From positions 117,259-181,258 of the forward strand of contig NZ_JAMQGO010000007.1 of NCBI RefSeq assembly GCF_023703375.1: a stretch of 64,000 nucleotides of DNA. The letters are read 5' to 3'. Below, one piece after another: positions 9,279-17,727 of the stretch (position 1 is the first letter of the stretch; every line of letters begins with the position of its first letter). Below the pieces are notes generated by a model that was given only the letters and a program-made list of their open reading frames with translations, was not told the DNA's origin and ran no database searches. A program made the translations under genes and the position numbers. This DNA comes from Lutimaribacter degradans. Lineage in GTDB: Bacteria; Pseudomonadota; Alphaproteobacteria; Rhodobacterales; Rhodobacteraceae.

Positions 9279-9872
9279 ATGGCCAAAACGCTGCTGCAAC
9301 TTTCCGGTGCCGATCTGAAACCCACACCCCTGTCACAGGGCGTACTGGTGCTGATCGACATCCAGAACGAATATTTCGACGGCCCCCTGCGGCTTGACGG
9401 AGTCGAAGACGCCGAACGGGTCGCCGCCGGGTTGCTGGCCCGCGCCCGCAAGGCGGGCACGCCCGTCATCCATATCCGTCACAAGGGCAAAGCGGGCGGC
9501 GCGTTCGACCCTGACGCCCCGCGTGGCGCGATCCATGACAGCGTGGCACCCGAACCGGGCGAAACGATCATCGACAAGGGTTTGCCCAATTCCTATGCCG
9601 GCACCACGCTGGCAAAAGCCTTGGCCGCCCATCCCGACCGGCAGCCCATACTGGCCGGATTCCAGACACATATGTGCCTGTCGGCCACCGCACGCTCTGC
9701 GGTCGATCACGGCGCGATGCCCACTGTGGTGATGGATGCCGCCGCGACCCGTGCCCTGCCCGATCCGACGGCCGGAACCGAGCTGAGCGCCGCCGAAATT
9801 CACCGCGCTGCCCTGGCCGCGCTCGCCGATCGGTTCGCCGTGGTTGCCCGTGCCGGTGACATCCCGGATTGA
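9279..9872 (+). CDS. Isochorismatase-family cysteine hydrolase
   Basis: The 197-residue protein shows the isochorismatase/nicotinamidase fold: VLVLIDIQNEYFDG with the catalytic Asp near residue 26, VIHIRHKGKAGGAFDP, then ILAGFQTHMCLSATARSAVDHG, where the cysteine after HM is the nucleophile. The typical ILTGxxTHMCV signature is matched almost exactly. The reaction (amide or enol-ether hydrolysis) cannot be specified. The ATG at 9279 follows AAAGGAAG; a TTG start upstream is less likely. It is divergent from the DsbA-family gene, with about 118 bp between them. Confidence 0.85.
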   Translation: MAKTLLQLSGADLKPTPLSQGVLVLIDIQNEYFDGPLRLDGVEDAERVAAGLLARARKAGTPVIHIRHKGKAGGAFDPDAPRGAIHDSVAPEPGETIIDKGLPNSYAGTTLAKALAAHPDRQPILAGFQTHMCLSATARSAVDHGAMPTVVMDAAATRALPDPTAGTELSAAEIHRAALAALADRFAVVARAGDIPD

Positions 9873-9880
9873 GCGCCTAG

Positions 9881-9916
9881 AACGCCGCGCGGTTTCCTGG
9901 TGAAACCGCGCGCGTT
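9881..9916. terminator. Bidirectional hairpin between the cysteine hydrolase gene and cobO
   Basis: AACGCCGCGCGGTTTC (9881-9896) and GAAACCGCGCGCGTT (9902-9916) form a long GC-rich stem with one bulged base and a 5-nt loop. It separates two convergent genes, and the 3' flank GATATTTTC is T-rich on the plus strand. Confidence 0.6.
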
Positions 9917-9952
9917 CTGGATATTTTCAAGAGGTATAAATATACGCGAGCG

Positions 9953-10552
9953 TCAGAAATCGACGCCGCGTTGCGCCTTGATGCCCGCAGCATAGGGGTG
10001 TTTCACCTCATCGATCACTGACACGAGATCGGCATAATCGCAAATCTCGACCGGCGCATCCCGCCCCGTCAGGATGGCGCCCGTGCGCGCGTCACGGGCC
10101 TCCAACGCGTCGATCACGGCCTGCGGTGTGATCTGCTCATAGCGCAGCGAGATATTGATTTCATCCATGATAACAAGATCATAGTCGCCGCTTGCCAGCA
10201 TCTCGGCGGCTTTGGCCAGGGCTGCCTCGGCGGCGCGGCGGTCACGTCCGCGGTCTTGCGTGTCCCAGGTGAACCCTTCCCCCATCATGTACCAGTCGAC
10301 ACCGCCCAATCGCTCAAAGAATTGCCGCTCGCCGGTGATCCAGGTGCCCTTGACGAACTGCACCACGCCAACACGCTGTTTCCAGCCCAGAGCCCGGATC
10401 GCCACGCCAAAGGCAGATGATGATTTTCCCTTTCCATTTCCGGTATTTACCAGAACCAGACCCTTGTCTGGGTCGCGCAATTCCTGCTGCTTTTCGCGGT
10501 GCGCCGCCTGCACCTTTTTCATGCGCGACTGGTAGCTTTCGCTCTCGCTCAT
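9953..10552 (-). CDS. cobO: Cob(I)yrinic acid a,c-diamide adenosyltransferase
   Basis: The 199-residue CobO/BtuR/CobA-type enzyme adenosylates corrinoids in B12 synthesis or salvage. It has the P-loop GNGKGKSSSAFGVAIRALG, then VQFVKGTWITGERQFFERL and the YDLVIMDEINISLRY strand. I prefer the ATG at 10552 over the overlapping GTG at 10558. The gene directly follows the SDR gene, whose stop overlaps the alternative start, and so appears to be the last gene of the polyamine-type ABC operon. No other cob genes are in the window, so the link to that operon is a matter of transcription rather than pathway. Confidence 0.93.
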   Translation of the reverse strand: MSESESYQSRMKKVQAAHREKQQELRDPDKGLVLVNTGNGKGKSSSAFGVAIRALGWKQRVGVVQFVKGTWITGERQFFERLGGVDWYMMGEGFTWDTQDRGRDRRAAEAALAKAAEMLASGDYDLVIMDEINISLRYEQITPQAVIDALEARDARTGAILTGRDAPVEICDYADLVSVIDEVKHPYAAGIKAQRGVDF

Positions 10553-10554
10553 TG

Positions 10555-11331
10555 TCACTCGCCTTGGGTTTTCATCACGCGTTGAAGGCGCGCCATGCCG
10601 CCGATCCAGCGGTCATAGTCATTTGCCTTCACCTGCATGTATTGTGCAACCTCCTTGTGCGGCAATACGAGAAATCGTTTGTTTTCAATCGCCTCTATAC
10701 ATTCCTGCGCCACCTGCGCGGGGGGCAGAACACCATCCAGAACGGCCGGGTTGTTCTTGGCATCGCGCACCATCTCGGTATCGACCCCTTGCGGACACAG
10801 GACACTGACCCCAATGCCATCATCCCGATGGCCAAAGGCCAGAGCCTCGGCAAAACCGACGGCGGCGTGTTTCGTCACGCCATAAACCGCACTTCCCACC
10901 TGGTTCAGCAAACCAGCGGCCGAAGCGGTGTGCAGAAAATACCCTCCGCCCCGCGATTTCATCTTTGGAATCAGATACCTGGCTGCGTGCACATGGGCCA
11001 TGACGTTGACGGCCCATGCCTGGTCCCACACCTGCGCATCGGCAAAGGCGATGTTGTCGAACGTGCTGTCCTTGCCCGTAAGGATACCGGCGTTCGAACA
11101 CATCAAACCCACCGGCCCGTGGGTGGCTTCGACGTGGTCGATCATCGCTTCGATCTGGTCCTGGCGCGACACGTCGCATGTCAGGCATTCATCCGCGCCA
11201 TCCGTGTCATGGGGGTGCAGATCGGCGCTGATCACCTTGGCCGCACCCGCATCCTTGAGCGCGCGCACCAAGGCCGCGCCGATGCCCTGCGCGCCCCCCG
11301 TGACAATGGCCGTGGTTCCCTCGATGCGCAT
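10555..11331 (-). CDS. SDR-family NAD(P)-dependent oxidoreductase
   Basis: The 258-residue classical short-chain dehydrogenase has the cofactor motif TGGAQGIG near residue 11, SNAG for the NNAG motif, the catalytic Ser in TASAAG and YGVTK carrying the catalytic Tyr and Lys. Substrate is unknown. Its ATG overlaps the stop of the upstream ABC permease gene (TGATG), and cobO follows with near-overlap, so it is part of the transporter operon. That coupling suggests it acts on the imported compound or a product of it, but this is inference. Confidence 0.87.
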   Translation of the reverse strand: MRIEGTTAIVTGGAQGIGAALVRALKDAGAAKVISADLHPHDTDGADECLTCDVSRQDQIEAMIDHVEATHGPVGLMCSNAGILTGKDSTFDNIAFADAQVWDQAWAVNVMAHVHAARYLIPKMKSRGGGYFLHTASAAGLLNQVGSAVYGVTKHAAVGFAEALAFGHRDDGIGVSVLCPQGVDTEMVRDAKNNPAVLDGVLPPAQVAQECIEAIENKRFLVLPHKEVAQYMQVKANDYDRWIGGMARLQRVMKTQGE

Positions 11332-12185
11332 CAGCCTGGACTTATACCGCGCAACCGCTCTGAACGGCGCCGCAACAATTCGACCGTCGTCAACAACATG
11401 ATCGACAAGGCCACAAGGATGGTCGCAACAGCAAGGATGGTCGGCGATATCTGCTCGCGCAGACCGATAAACATTTGCCAGGGAAGGGTTTTTTGTCCTG
11501 CCGACCCGACGAAAAGAACCACGACCACCTCATCGAACGAGGTGATGAAAGCAAACAGCCCCCCCGAAATGACGCCGGGCAAGATCAGGGGCATCTGCAC
11601 CCGAAAGAAGGTGGTCACCGGGTTGGCCCCCATGTTGGCCGCCGCGCGGGTAAGCGAACGATCAAATCCCACGAGCGTGGCGGTGACAGTGATGATGACG
11701 AAAGGAATACCCAGCGCCGCGTGGCCCAGAACAACGCCAAGATAGGTGCCTTGCAAACCGACCCGCGAATAAAAGAAATACATCCCCGCGGCGGAAATGA
11801 TCAGCGGAACGATCATCGGCGAAATCAGGATTGCCATGATCGCACGCCGAAATGGCACATGCGATTGTGACAGCCCGATTGCCGCCAGCGTTCCAAGGCC
11901 GACCGAAATCAGCGTCGCCGCCGGGGCGATCATGAGCGAGTTGCGCATCGCCTGTTGCCAGTCGGAATTATTAAAGAAATCCCGGTAGTGCTTCAGCGAA
12001 TACGCCTCGGAGTCCAGCGCCAGCATACCCGGCGTATAGGTAAAGAAATTCTCGGCGTTGAAGCTGAGTGGAATGATCACGAGGATCGGCGCAATCAGGA
12101 AGAACAGGACAAGGCCCACGATCGTCCGAAAAGTGTAGTGCCAGATCCGTTGACCCAGGGTCGTGTAAGGAGGAAGAGCAGCCAT
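11331..12185 (-). CDS. Spermidine/putrescine-type ABC transporter permease (PotC-like), system 1
   Basis: The 284-residue inner-membrane permease has about six hydrophobic segments and the EAA-like loop DRSLTRAAANMGANPVTTFFRVQMPLILPG near residues 185-215, which contacts the ATPase. GLFAFITSFDEVVVVLFVGS is typical of PotC. The start at 12185 lies five bases downstream of the preceding permease's stop. It forms the second half of the membrane pore with the 12191-13774 product. Confidence 0.88.
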   Translation of the reverse strand: MAALPPYTTLGQRIWHYTFRTIVGLVLFFLIAPILVIIPLSFNAENFFTYTPGMLALDSEAYSLKHYRDFFNNSDWQQAMRNSLMIAPAATLISVGLGTLAAIGLSQSHVPFRRAIMAILISPMIVPLIISAAGMYFFYSRVGLQGTYLGVVLGHAALGIPFVIITVTATLVGFDRSLTRAAANMGANPVTTFFRVQMPLILPGVISGGLFAFITSFDEVVVVLFVGSAGQKTLPWQMFIGLREQISPTILAVATILVALSIMLLTTVELLRRRSERLRGISPG

Positions 12186-12190
12186 GTTCG

Positions 12191-13774
12191 TTACCCCAGC
12201 TTCACGTTGTCGATGCCCACGATACGATCGTAGGTCCAATAAAGTATCAGCACGACCACCAGCAAGATCGAACCCAGCGCAGCGGCCAGACCCCAGTTGA
12301 GCGAGGTGGAAATGTGATAGGCGATCCGGTTCGAGATGAACACGCCAGTGGTGCCCCCCACCAGTTCGGGTGTGATGTAATAGCCGATGGCAACGATGAA
12401 CACGAGGATCGACCCGGCCCCGATTCCCGGCACGGATTGCGGGAAATAGACCCGCCAGAAGGCTGTCCAGTTCGTTGCGCCAAGAGATTTGGCCGCACGG
12501 ACATATGATGGCGGAATCGTCTGCATCACCGAATAAAGCGGCAAGATCATGAACGGCAGCAAGATGTGCGTCATAGCGATGATCGTGCCGGTGGCGTTGT
12601 TGATCATCACCAATCTCCCGTCATCGGCGATCAATCCGATCCAGACCAGAAGGTCGTTGATTACACCCTCTTGCTGCAACAACACCTTCCAGGCTGACGT
12701 GCGCACAAGAAGCGATGTCCAGAAGGGCAACAGGACAAAGATCATCAACAGGTTCGATATCCGCATCGGCAGATTGGCCATGAGAAAGGCCACCGGGTAG
12801 CCCAGCAAGATGGTCGCGAGGGTAATCGTGAGCGACATCAAAAGCGTGCGCTGGAACAACATCCCATAGAGACGTTCCGATTCCTGCTTAACCTCGATCC
12901 CGTCGGCCGAGTACTTCATGTCGGCGGCATTCAGGAAATAACCCGGCGTAAACGGCGGGGCATAGGTCTTGATGGTGGCCCATATATCAGGATCTTCCCA
13001 ATCTTCGTCGACTTCGACCATCGCGGCCCGGTAATCTACAGGTGCAACGGGTTCGAGCGCGGTGGAAAGTTGCGCCAGCTCGGTGCCAAGCGGGCCATCA
13101 TATTCGTTCAGCGCACCGGCGCGCAGCTCTTCGGCAAGCGCCACGAAAAGCAATTCCCAAGGCTTTTCCGTTGCGGGATCATCGCCGCTGGCGGTGCTCA
13201 CACGTGCAAAATCTTTCCAGGCATCGTTGTAGCCGGGCAAGGCCGGATGAGCAGCGTCACCCAGAACCGCCCAAGGGCCGGCACCTTTCCAGTCGGGCAG
13301 CGCGTCGGAAATGGCATCGACATACCGCTCACCCACATCGTCCACGGCCCGGCCGGACTTGCGAAATAGTGAAGAAATCCCGGTGGTTTCATAATTCAGG
13401 CGTGAGCCAAGCCGGGTATGGGTCTTTTCTTCGGCGGCGACGAAGATGTCGCGGTAAATCGCCTCGAACGCATCGTTGGGCGGCAAGGGCGTTTCCTCGG
13501 GCTCCCACTCATTAATGGCAACAACAGTGCGCGGCAGGGTTTCCGAGACGATCTGGTTTTCGACCGAACGGAACAGCATGTCCGCGATCGGCGCGATGAA
13601 GGTCACGAGAATAAAGATCAAGAGCGGCGCAATCAGCATCAGCGCGCGCGTCTTTTGGCGTCGCAGGGCCCGGTTGAGCGATTTCTTGAGCGGCGTTCCG
13701 TCAGCGGCAAGCATCGGGCCGTTGGACGGTGTCGGCGCAGCGGCGCTGCTGGTCAGGCTCTGATCTGACATCAT
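12191..13774 (-). CDS. Spermidine/putrescine-type ABC transporter permease (PotB-like) with large periplasmic insertion, system 1
   Basis: The C-terminal 220 residues are a regular PotB permease: GYPVAFLMANLPMRISNLLMIFVLLPFWTSLLVRTSAWKVLL, then the EAA loop YVRAAKSLGATNWTAFWRVYFPQSVPG. At 527 residues the protein is far longer than the 280-300 usual for PotB. The excess is a hydrophilic, acidic stretch of roughly 240 residues (about 70-310) between the first helix (near 43-66) and the second; by topology it lies in the periplasm. Two adjacent ATGs (13774, 13771) are possible starts. A stem-loop separates it from the binding-protein gene upstream. Confidence 0.87.
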   Translation of the reverse strand: MMSDQSLTSSAAAPTPSNGPMLAADGTPLKKSLNRALRRQKTRALMLIAPLLIFILVTFIAPIADMLFRSVENQIVSETLPRTVVAINEWEPEETPLPPNDAFEAIYRDIFVAAEEKTHTRLGSRLNYETTGISSLFRKSGRAVDDVGERYVDAISDALPDWKGAGPWAVLGDAAHPALPGYNDAWKDFARVSTASGDDPATEKPWELLFVALAEELRAGALNEYDGPLGTELAQLSTALEPVAPVDYRAAMVEVDEDWEDPDIWATIKTYAPPFTPGYFLNAADMKYSADGIEVKQESERLYGMLFQRTLLMSLTITLATILLGYPVAFLMANLPMRISNLLMIFVLLPFWTSLLVRTSAWKVLLQQEGVINDLLVWIGLIADDGRLVMINNATGTIIAMTHILLPFMILPLYSVMQTIPPSYVRAAKSLGATNWTAFWRVYFPQSVPGIGAGSILVFIVAIGYYITPELVGGTTGVFISNRIAYHISTSLNWGLAAALGSILLVVVLILYWTYDRIVGIDNVKLG

Positions 13775-13814
13775 ATTCCCTGTTTTCTGTCGCCCTCTTG
13801 ACGGGGCCGGTGCG

Positions 13815-13841
13815 GAGAGGCCCCCGATAAGGGGCCCCTCT
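13815..13841 (-). terminator. Intercistronic stem-loop between binding protein and permease genes
   Basis: AGAGG plus CCCC around 13816-13825 can pair with GGGG plus CCTCT around 13831-13841, with a small bulge. Such stem-loops after binding-protein genes often cause partial termination or stabilise the upstream mRNA; no T-run follows, so it is not a strong terminator. Confidence 0.35.
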
Positions 13842-13860
13842 GGTCTTTCAACTCAAAAAC

Positions 13861-14970
13861 TCAGCGCGCCAGCCAAGCCTGGAACTTCGAGTCAAGATCG
13901 TCGCGGTAGTCAGCCCACCATTCGTAGTTCTGCACGAAGGAGTTGACCGCGTTTTCCGGGTTGGTCGGCATATGCGGCCCCATTGCGATTCCCAGTTCGG
14001 CATGATCGCTGACAAGCGGGGCCGACGATTTGCGGGCCGGGCCGTACGAGATGTATTTCGCCTGATCGGCCAGACGCTGCGTGTCAGTCGCAAAGTAGAG
14101 GAAATCCAACACCCGTGCGAGGCGATCTTCTTCGAGGCCAGCGGGTATGATCCAGCCGTCCAGGTCGTAGGACTGGCTGTCCCACATCATGCTCACGGGC
14201 TGGTCCTGTTCGACGATCAAGCTGAACAGGCGGCCGTTGTAGGTCGAACCAAATACGATCTCGCCATCGGCAAGAAGCTGGGGCGTATCTGCACCTGCCG
14301 TCCACCAGATGGTCTGGTCCTTGATCTCGTCCAGCTTGGCAAGAGCGCGATCCTGGCCTTCCGACGTTTCGAGCGTGTCATAGACCTCATCGCGCGGCAC
14401 GCCGTCGCAGATCAGGGCCCATTCCATGTTGTTGTGCGGACGGCGCTCAAGGCTACGCTTGCCCGGGAAGGTTTCCAGGTCAAACACGTCGCAGATCTCG
14501 GTGGGTTCGTTGCCGTTCCACTCGGCCACGTCGTTGCGATAGCCGAACGTGTAGGAATAGGCGATCTGCGGAATGAAGCAGTCGCTGACGATCATGTCGC
14601 CAAAATCTTCGCTGGCCGGTGTCCCATCGGGTGCCGGGGCGAGGATTTCGTCATGGTCGACTTCCATTGCAAGGCCTTCGTCGCACAGGCGCATGGCGTC
14701 GGCGGCGGTCACATCGACCAGATCCCAGGTCAGGTTGCCCGCTTCGTCCTGGGCGCGCAGCTTGGCCACGGCCTCGGCCGAGCTTTCATCCCAGACCACG
14801 GAAACATCGGGGTTCATCTCCTGGTAGGGCTCTACATATGCCTTGAGCTGGCTGTTCTGATAAGCCCCGCCCCAGGATACGATCGTCATGTCATTGGCCA
14901 TCTGTGCGGATGCGACACCACCGAACATGGTCAGCACCGAAGTGGCAAGTAACGTGGTTTTAAGCTTCAT
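13861..14970 (-). CDS. Polyamine-type ABC transporter substrate-binding protein, system 1
   Basis: The 369-residue protein begins with a Sec signal peptide (MKLKTTLLATSVLTMFGGVASAQ, cleavage likely after ASA). The mature part starts MTIVSWGGAYQNSQLKAYVEPYQE, the PotD/PotF-like extracellular solute-binding family 1 opening. Inner stretches such as ICDVFDLETFPGKRSLERRP and DTPQLLADGEIVFGSTYNGRLF fit the family; the ligand is not known and could be a polyamine, an amino-acid derivative or another cation. The start at 14970 follows GGGAGCTC. The ATPase gene lies upstream and both permeases downstream. Confidence 0.88.
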   Translation of the reverse strand: MKLKTTLLATSVLTMFGGVASAQMANDMTIVSWGGAYQNSQLKAYVEPYQEMNPDVSVVWDESSAEAVAKLRAQDEAGNLTWDLVDVTAADAMRLCDEGLAMEVDHDEILAPAPDGTPASEDFGDMIVSDCFIPQIAYSYTFGYRNDVAEWNGNEPTEICDVFDLETFPGKRSLERRPHNNMEWALICDGVPRDEVYDTLETSEGQDRALAKLDEIKDQTIWWTAGADTPQLLADGEIVFGSTYNGRLFSLIVEQDQPVSMMWDSQSYDLDGWIIPAGLEEDRLARVLDFLYFATDTQRLADQAKYISYGPARKSSAPLVSDHAELGIAMGPHMPTNPENAVNSFVQNYEWWADYRDDLDSKFQAWLAR

Positions 14971-15083
14971 TGAAGAGCTCCCTGTTTTTGGTCCGGACAT
15001 TTGCTTTGTGGGTCGCGGCGCCGGCCTCGCTTGCGATCCCAAGGCCACGCGCGACGGTCATGCCGCGCGCGACTAATACGGCT

Positions 15084-16184
15084 TCACGCATCAAGCGCGC
15101 GGCAATCAGAAGGTAGCCAGCCGATTTCGATCTTTTCGCCCGGCTTCAGGCGCAACTGATCGGGGGCGTTACGGGTCTTGATTATGAAATCATCATTGCC
15201 CGCAACCCGCAGCCGCGTGCGGAAAATGTCACCCATGTAGATGAACTCCAGCACCTCGGCCTTGAGCGTGTGCGCCCCTTCCTGGAGGCGCTCCTTGTTC
15301 ATTTCGACCCGTTCGGGGCGGATCGACATGCGCGTGCGCTCTCCGACCTTCGAGACGTTCACCGGCTTGGCGTCGATGATCTCGCCGTTATCCAGGCGAA
15401 TTTCGCACAGGTCGCCCCTGATCTCGGTTACCACGCCCTCGAGCGTGTTATTCTCACCGATGAACTGCGCGACAAAGCTGTTTTGCGGCTCTTCGTAAAG
15501 CTTGTCGGGCGAGGCAAGCTGCTGGATCATACCATCATCGAATACCGCGACACGGTCTGACATCGTCAGCGCCTCGGTCTGATCATGGGTCACGTAGACT
15601 GTGGTGATACCCAGCTCGTGCGCCAGGTGCGTAATCTCGAATTGCAGCGTCTCACGCAGCTGTTTGTCCAGCGCGCCCAGCGGTTCGTCCATCAGCACCA
15701 GTTCGGGTTCGAACACCAGCGCACGGGCCAATGCAACGCGCTGCTGCTGGCCACCCGAAAGCTGTGCAGGGCGGCGGCCGCCGAAATCCCCCATCTGCAC
15801 CCGTTCCAGCGCGCCCTTGATCTTTTCCTCGCGCTCGGACTTGCCGATGCCGCGCACTTCGAGCGGGAAAGACAGGTTTTCCGCCACGGTCATATGCGGA
15901 AACAGCGCGTAATTCTGGAACACCATGCCGATGCCGCGCTTGTGCGGCGGGATGTTGTTGATCGGGCGGCCACCCAGCAGGATCTCACCGTGGGTGGCGG
16001 TTTCGAAACCGGCCAACATCATCAGACAGGTCGTCTTGCCCGAGCCCGACGGCCCCAACATTGTCAGGAACTCGCCGCGTGGCATGGAAAGGTTCAGATC
16101 TTTGACGACGAGCGTTTCGCCGTCATAGCTCTTTTGCACGCGGTCAAAGACCACGAACGCATCTTCACGATTTGTGTCAGCCAA
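15084..16184 (-). CDS. Polyamine-type ABC transporter ATP-binding protein, system 1
   Basis: The 366-residue PotA-like ATPase has Walker A GPSGSGKTT, Q-loop [11 protein letters not shown], signature [15 protein letters not shown], Walker B LVLMDEPLGALD and the switch His in YVTHDQTEAL, followed by a C-terminal TOBE regulatory domain (MSIRPERVEMNKE onward). The most likely start is TTG at 16184, preceded at five bases by GGGGAG; an ATG at 16250 would add 22 residues without family resemblance. It is the first gene of the operon and divergent from the M24 hydrolase gene. Confidence 0.9.
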   Translation of the reverse strand: MADTNREDAFVVFDRVQKSYDGETLVVKDLNLSMPRGEFLTMLGPSGSGKTTCLMMLAGFETATHGEILLGGRPINNIPPHKRGIGMVFQNYALFPHMTVAENLSFPLEVRGIGKSEREEKIKGALERVQMGDFGGRRPAQLSGGQQQRVALARALVFEPELVLMDEPLGALDKQLRETLQFEITHLAHELGITTVYVTHDQTEALTMSDRVAVFDDGMIQQLASPDKLYEEPQNSFVAQFIGENNTLEGVVTEIRGDLCEIRLDNGEIIDAKPVNVSKVGERTRMSIRPERVEMNKERLQEGAHTLKAEVLEFIYMGDIFRTRLRVAGNDDFIIKTRNAPDQLRLKPGEKIEIGWLPSDCRALDA

Positions 16185-16260
16185 AGTGGCTCCCCGTTTT
16201 TTTGAGCACGGCTTATGCCGCTTGTTTTCTTTCCCCAATTTAAGCGCCACTTTTCGTTTG

Positions 16261-16278
16261 TTGCAACAGTGCTTGCAA
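16261..16278. promoter_or_regulatory. Paired TTGCAA palindromes in the divergent ABC/M24 promoter region
   Basis: Two copies of the 6-bp palindrome TTGCAA (16261-16266 and 16273-16278) lie 12 bp apart in the 258-bp region between the transporter and M24 hydrolase genes. Spacing of about one helical turn suits a dimeric regulator bound to one face, but the motif is short and could be chance. Confidence 0.25.
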
Positions 16279-16442
16279 TTTTATTGGCCATTTATGTGGC
16301 ATTTGCCCATTTCATCGTCACAACACTTGGAAATGCCCCCCAAAGTGGTGCAAAGCGTCTGTGCATGGTCGTTTTCCATCCAGAATCCGAACATCGCTTT
16401 TGGCACAACCGCACCTGTTACCATCACCAGTAAGAGGACGTC

Positions 16443-17627
16443 ATGACGGACAAGGATATCCCGTTCAGCCGGTCGGAATATGCCCGGCGCATCGCGAAAA
16501 CCCGCAAGGCAATGGAAAAAGCGGGGGTCGATATCCTTTTCGTCACCGACCCGTCCAACATGGCGTGGCTGACCGCCTATGACGGATGGTCGTTCTACGT
16601 GCACCAGGGCGTCATCCTTCTGCCCGAGGGTGACCCGATCTGGTGGGGCCGCGGGATGGATGGCAACGGCGCGCGCCGCACCGTGTGGATGAGCGATGAC
16701 TGCATCCGCCCCTATCCCGATAACTACGTGCAATCGACCGAACGCCACGCCATGCAGCACTTGGGCCAATTGCTTGCCGAACTTGGTGGCGAGCAGGCGC
16801 GAATCGGCGTCGAGATGGAAAATTATTACTATTCAGCCAAGGCGCATATGACGCTTGAGGCAACGCTGCCGCGCGCCACCCTGGTCGATGCCACGGGGCT
16901 GGTGAACTGGCAGCGTGCGATAAAATCGGATGAAGAGATCGGGTTCATGCGCCGTGCCGCGCGTATCGCCGAGATCATGATTGACGGCGCCATTGCTCGC
17001 GCCCGCCCGGGCCTGCGTAAGAACGAACTGGTTGCCGCCATCTATAATGATGCGCTGACCGGGGTGGGCGACGACTGGGGCGATTACCCGGCCATCGTGC
17101 CCATGTGCCCCTCGGGTGCGGATGCCAGCGCGCCGCATATCACCTGGAATGGCGACCAGATGCAGCACGAACAGTGCACCTTTTTCGAACTGGCAGGTGT
17201 TTACCGCCGGTATCACACGCCCTTCTGTCGCACCGTCTGGCTGGGAACGCCGCCCGACGCGGCGCGCCACGCCGAAGAGGCGCTGATCGAAGGATTGGAA
17301 GCCGGGCTGGACGCCGCGCGCGCCGGCAACCGCGCCTGCGACATCGCCGAGGCATTGGGCGCCGCACTTACCAAGGCAGGAATCGAACGGGGTGCGCGCT
17401 GCGGCTATCCCATTGGCCTGAGCTATCCGCCGGATTGGGGGGAGCGCACGATTTCCCTGCGTTCCGAGGACGAAACCGTGCTGGAGCCGGGCATGACATT
17501 CCATTTCATGCCGGGGCTGTGGATGAAGAATTGGGGGATCGAGATCACCGAATCGATCCTGATCACCGAGGATGGGCCGGCCGAAACTTTCTGCAATCGC
17601 CCCCGGCAGCTTTTCGTCAAGGAATAA
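16443..17627 (+). CDS. M24-family hydrolase, ectoine hydrolase (DoeA/EutD)-like
   Basis: The 394-residue pita-bread protein closely resembles ectoine hydrolase: VTDPSNMAWLTAYDGWSFYV near residue 35, YVQSTERHAMQHL, DATGLVNWQRAIKSDEEI, CPSGADASAPHITW and GYPIGLSYPPDWGERTISLR. Canonical dipeptidase metal ligands are absent: where aminopeptidases have D-x10-D the protein reads FFELAGVYRRYHTPFCRT, as in creatinase-like members that cleave small molecules. DoeA opens the ectoine ring to N-acetyl-diaminobutyrate. No doeB, ectoine TRAP or Ehu transporter gene lies nearby; instead it is divergent from a polyamine-type ABC system, so the true substrate may differ. No signal peptide, so cytoplasmic. Confidence 0.82.
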   Translation: MTDKDIPFSRSEYARRIAKTRKAMEKAGVDILFVTDPSNMAWLTAYDGWSFYVHQGVILLPEGDPIWWGRGMDGNGARRTVWMSDDCIRPYPDNYVQSTERHAMQHLGQLLAELGGEQARIGVEMENYYYSAKAHMTLEATLPRATLVDATGLVNWQRAIKSDEEIGFMRRAARIAEIMIDGAIARARPGLRKNELVAAIYNDALTGVGDDWGDYPAIVPMCPSGADASAPHITWNGDQMQHEQCTFFELAGVYRRYHTPFCRTVWLGTPPDAARHAEEALIEGLEAGLDAARAGNRACDIAEALGAALTKAGIERGARCGYPIGLSYPPDWGERTISLRSEDETVLEPGMTFHFMPGLWMKNWGIEITESILITEDGPAETFCNRPRQLFVKE

Positions 17628-17639
17628 GGGCGGGTTGAA

Positions 17640-17662
17640 GCAGCCCCGAAACAAGGGGCTGC
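17640..17662. terminator. Hairpin between the M24 hydrolase gene and spuC (convergent)
   Basis: GCAGCCCC (17640-17647) pairs perfectly with GGGGCTGC (17655-17662) over a 7-nt loop, 13 bp after the M24 hydrolase stop. The flank is not T-rich on the plus strand; a second weaker stem-loop with a T-run lies near 17704-17722. Confidence 0.5.
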
Positions 17663-17727
17663 ACCATAACTGGCCAGGCGGCGGCGCAGCATTTAACGCA
17701 AACACGCCTTTTTCAAAGGGGCAAGTG

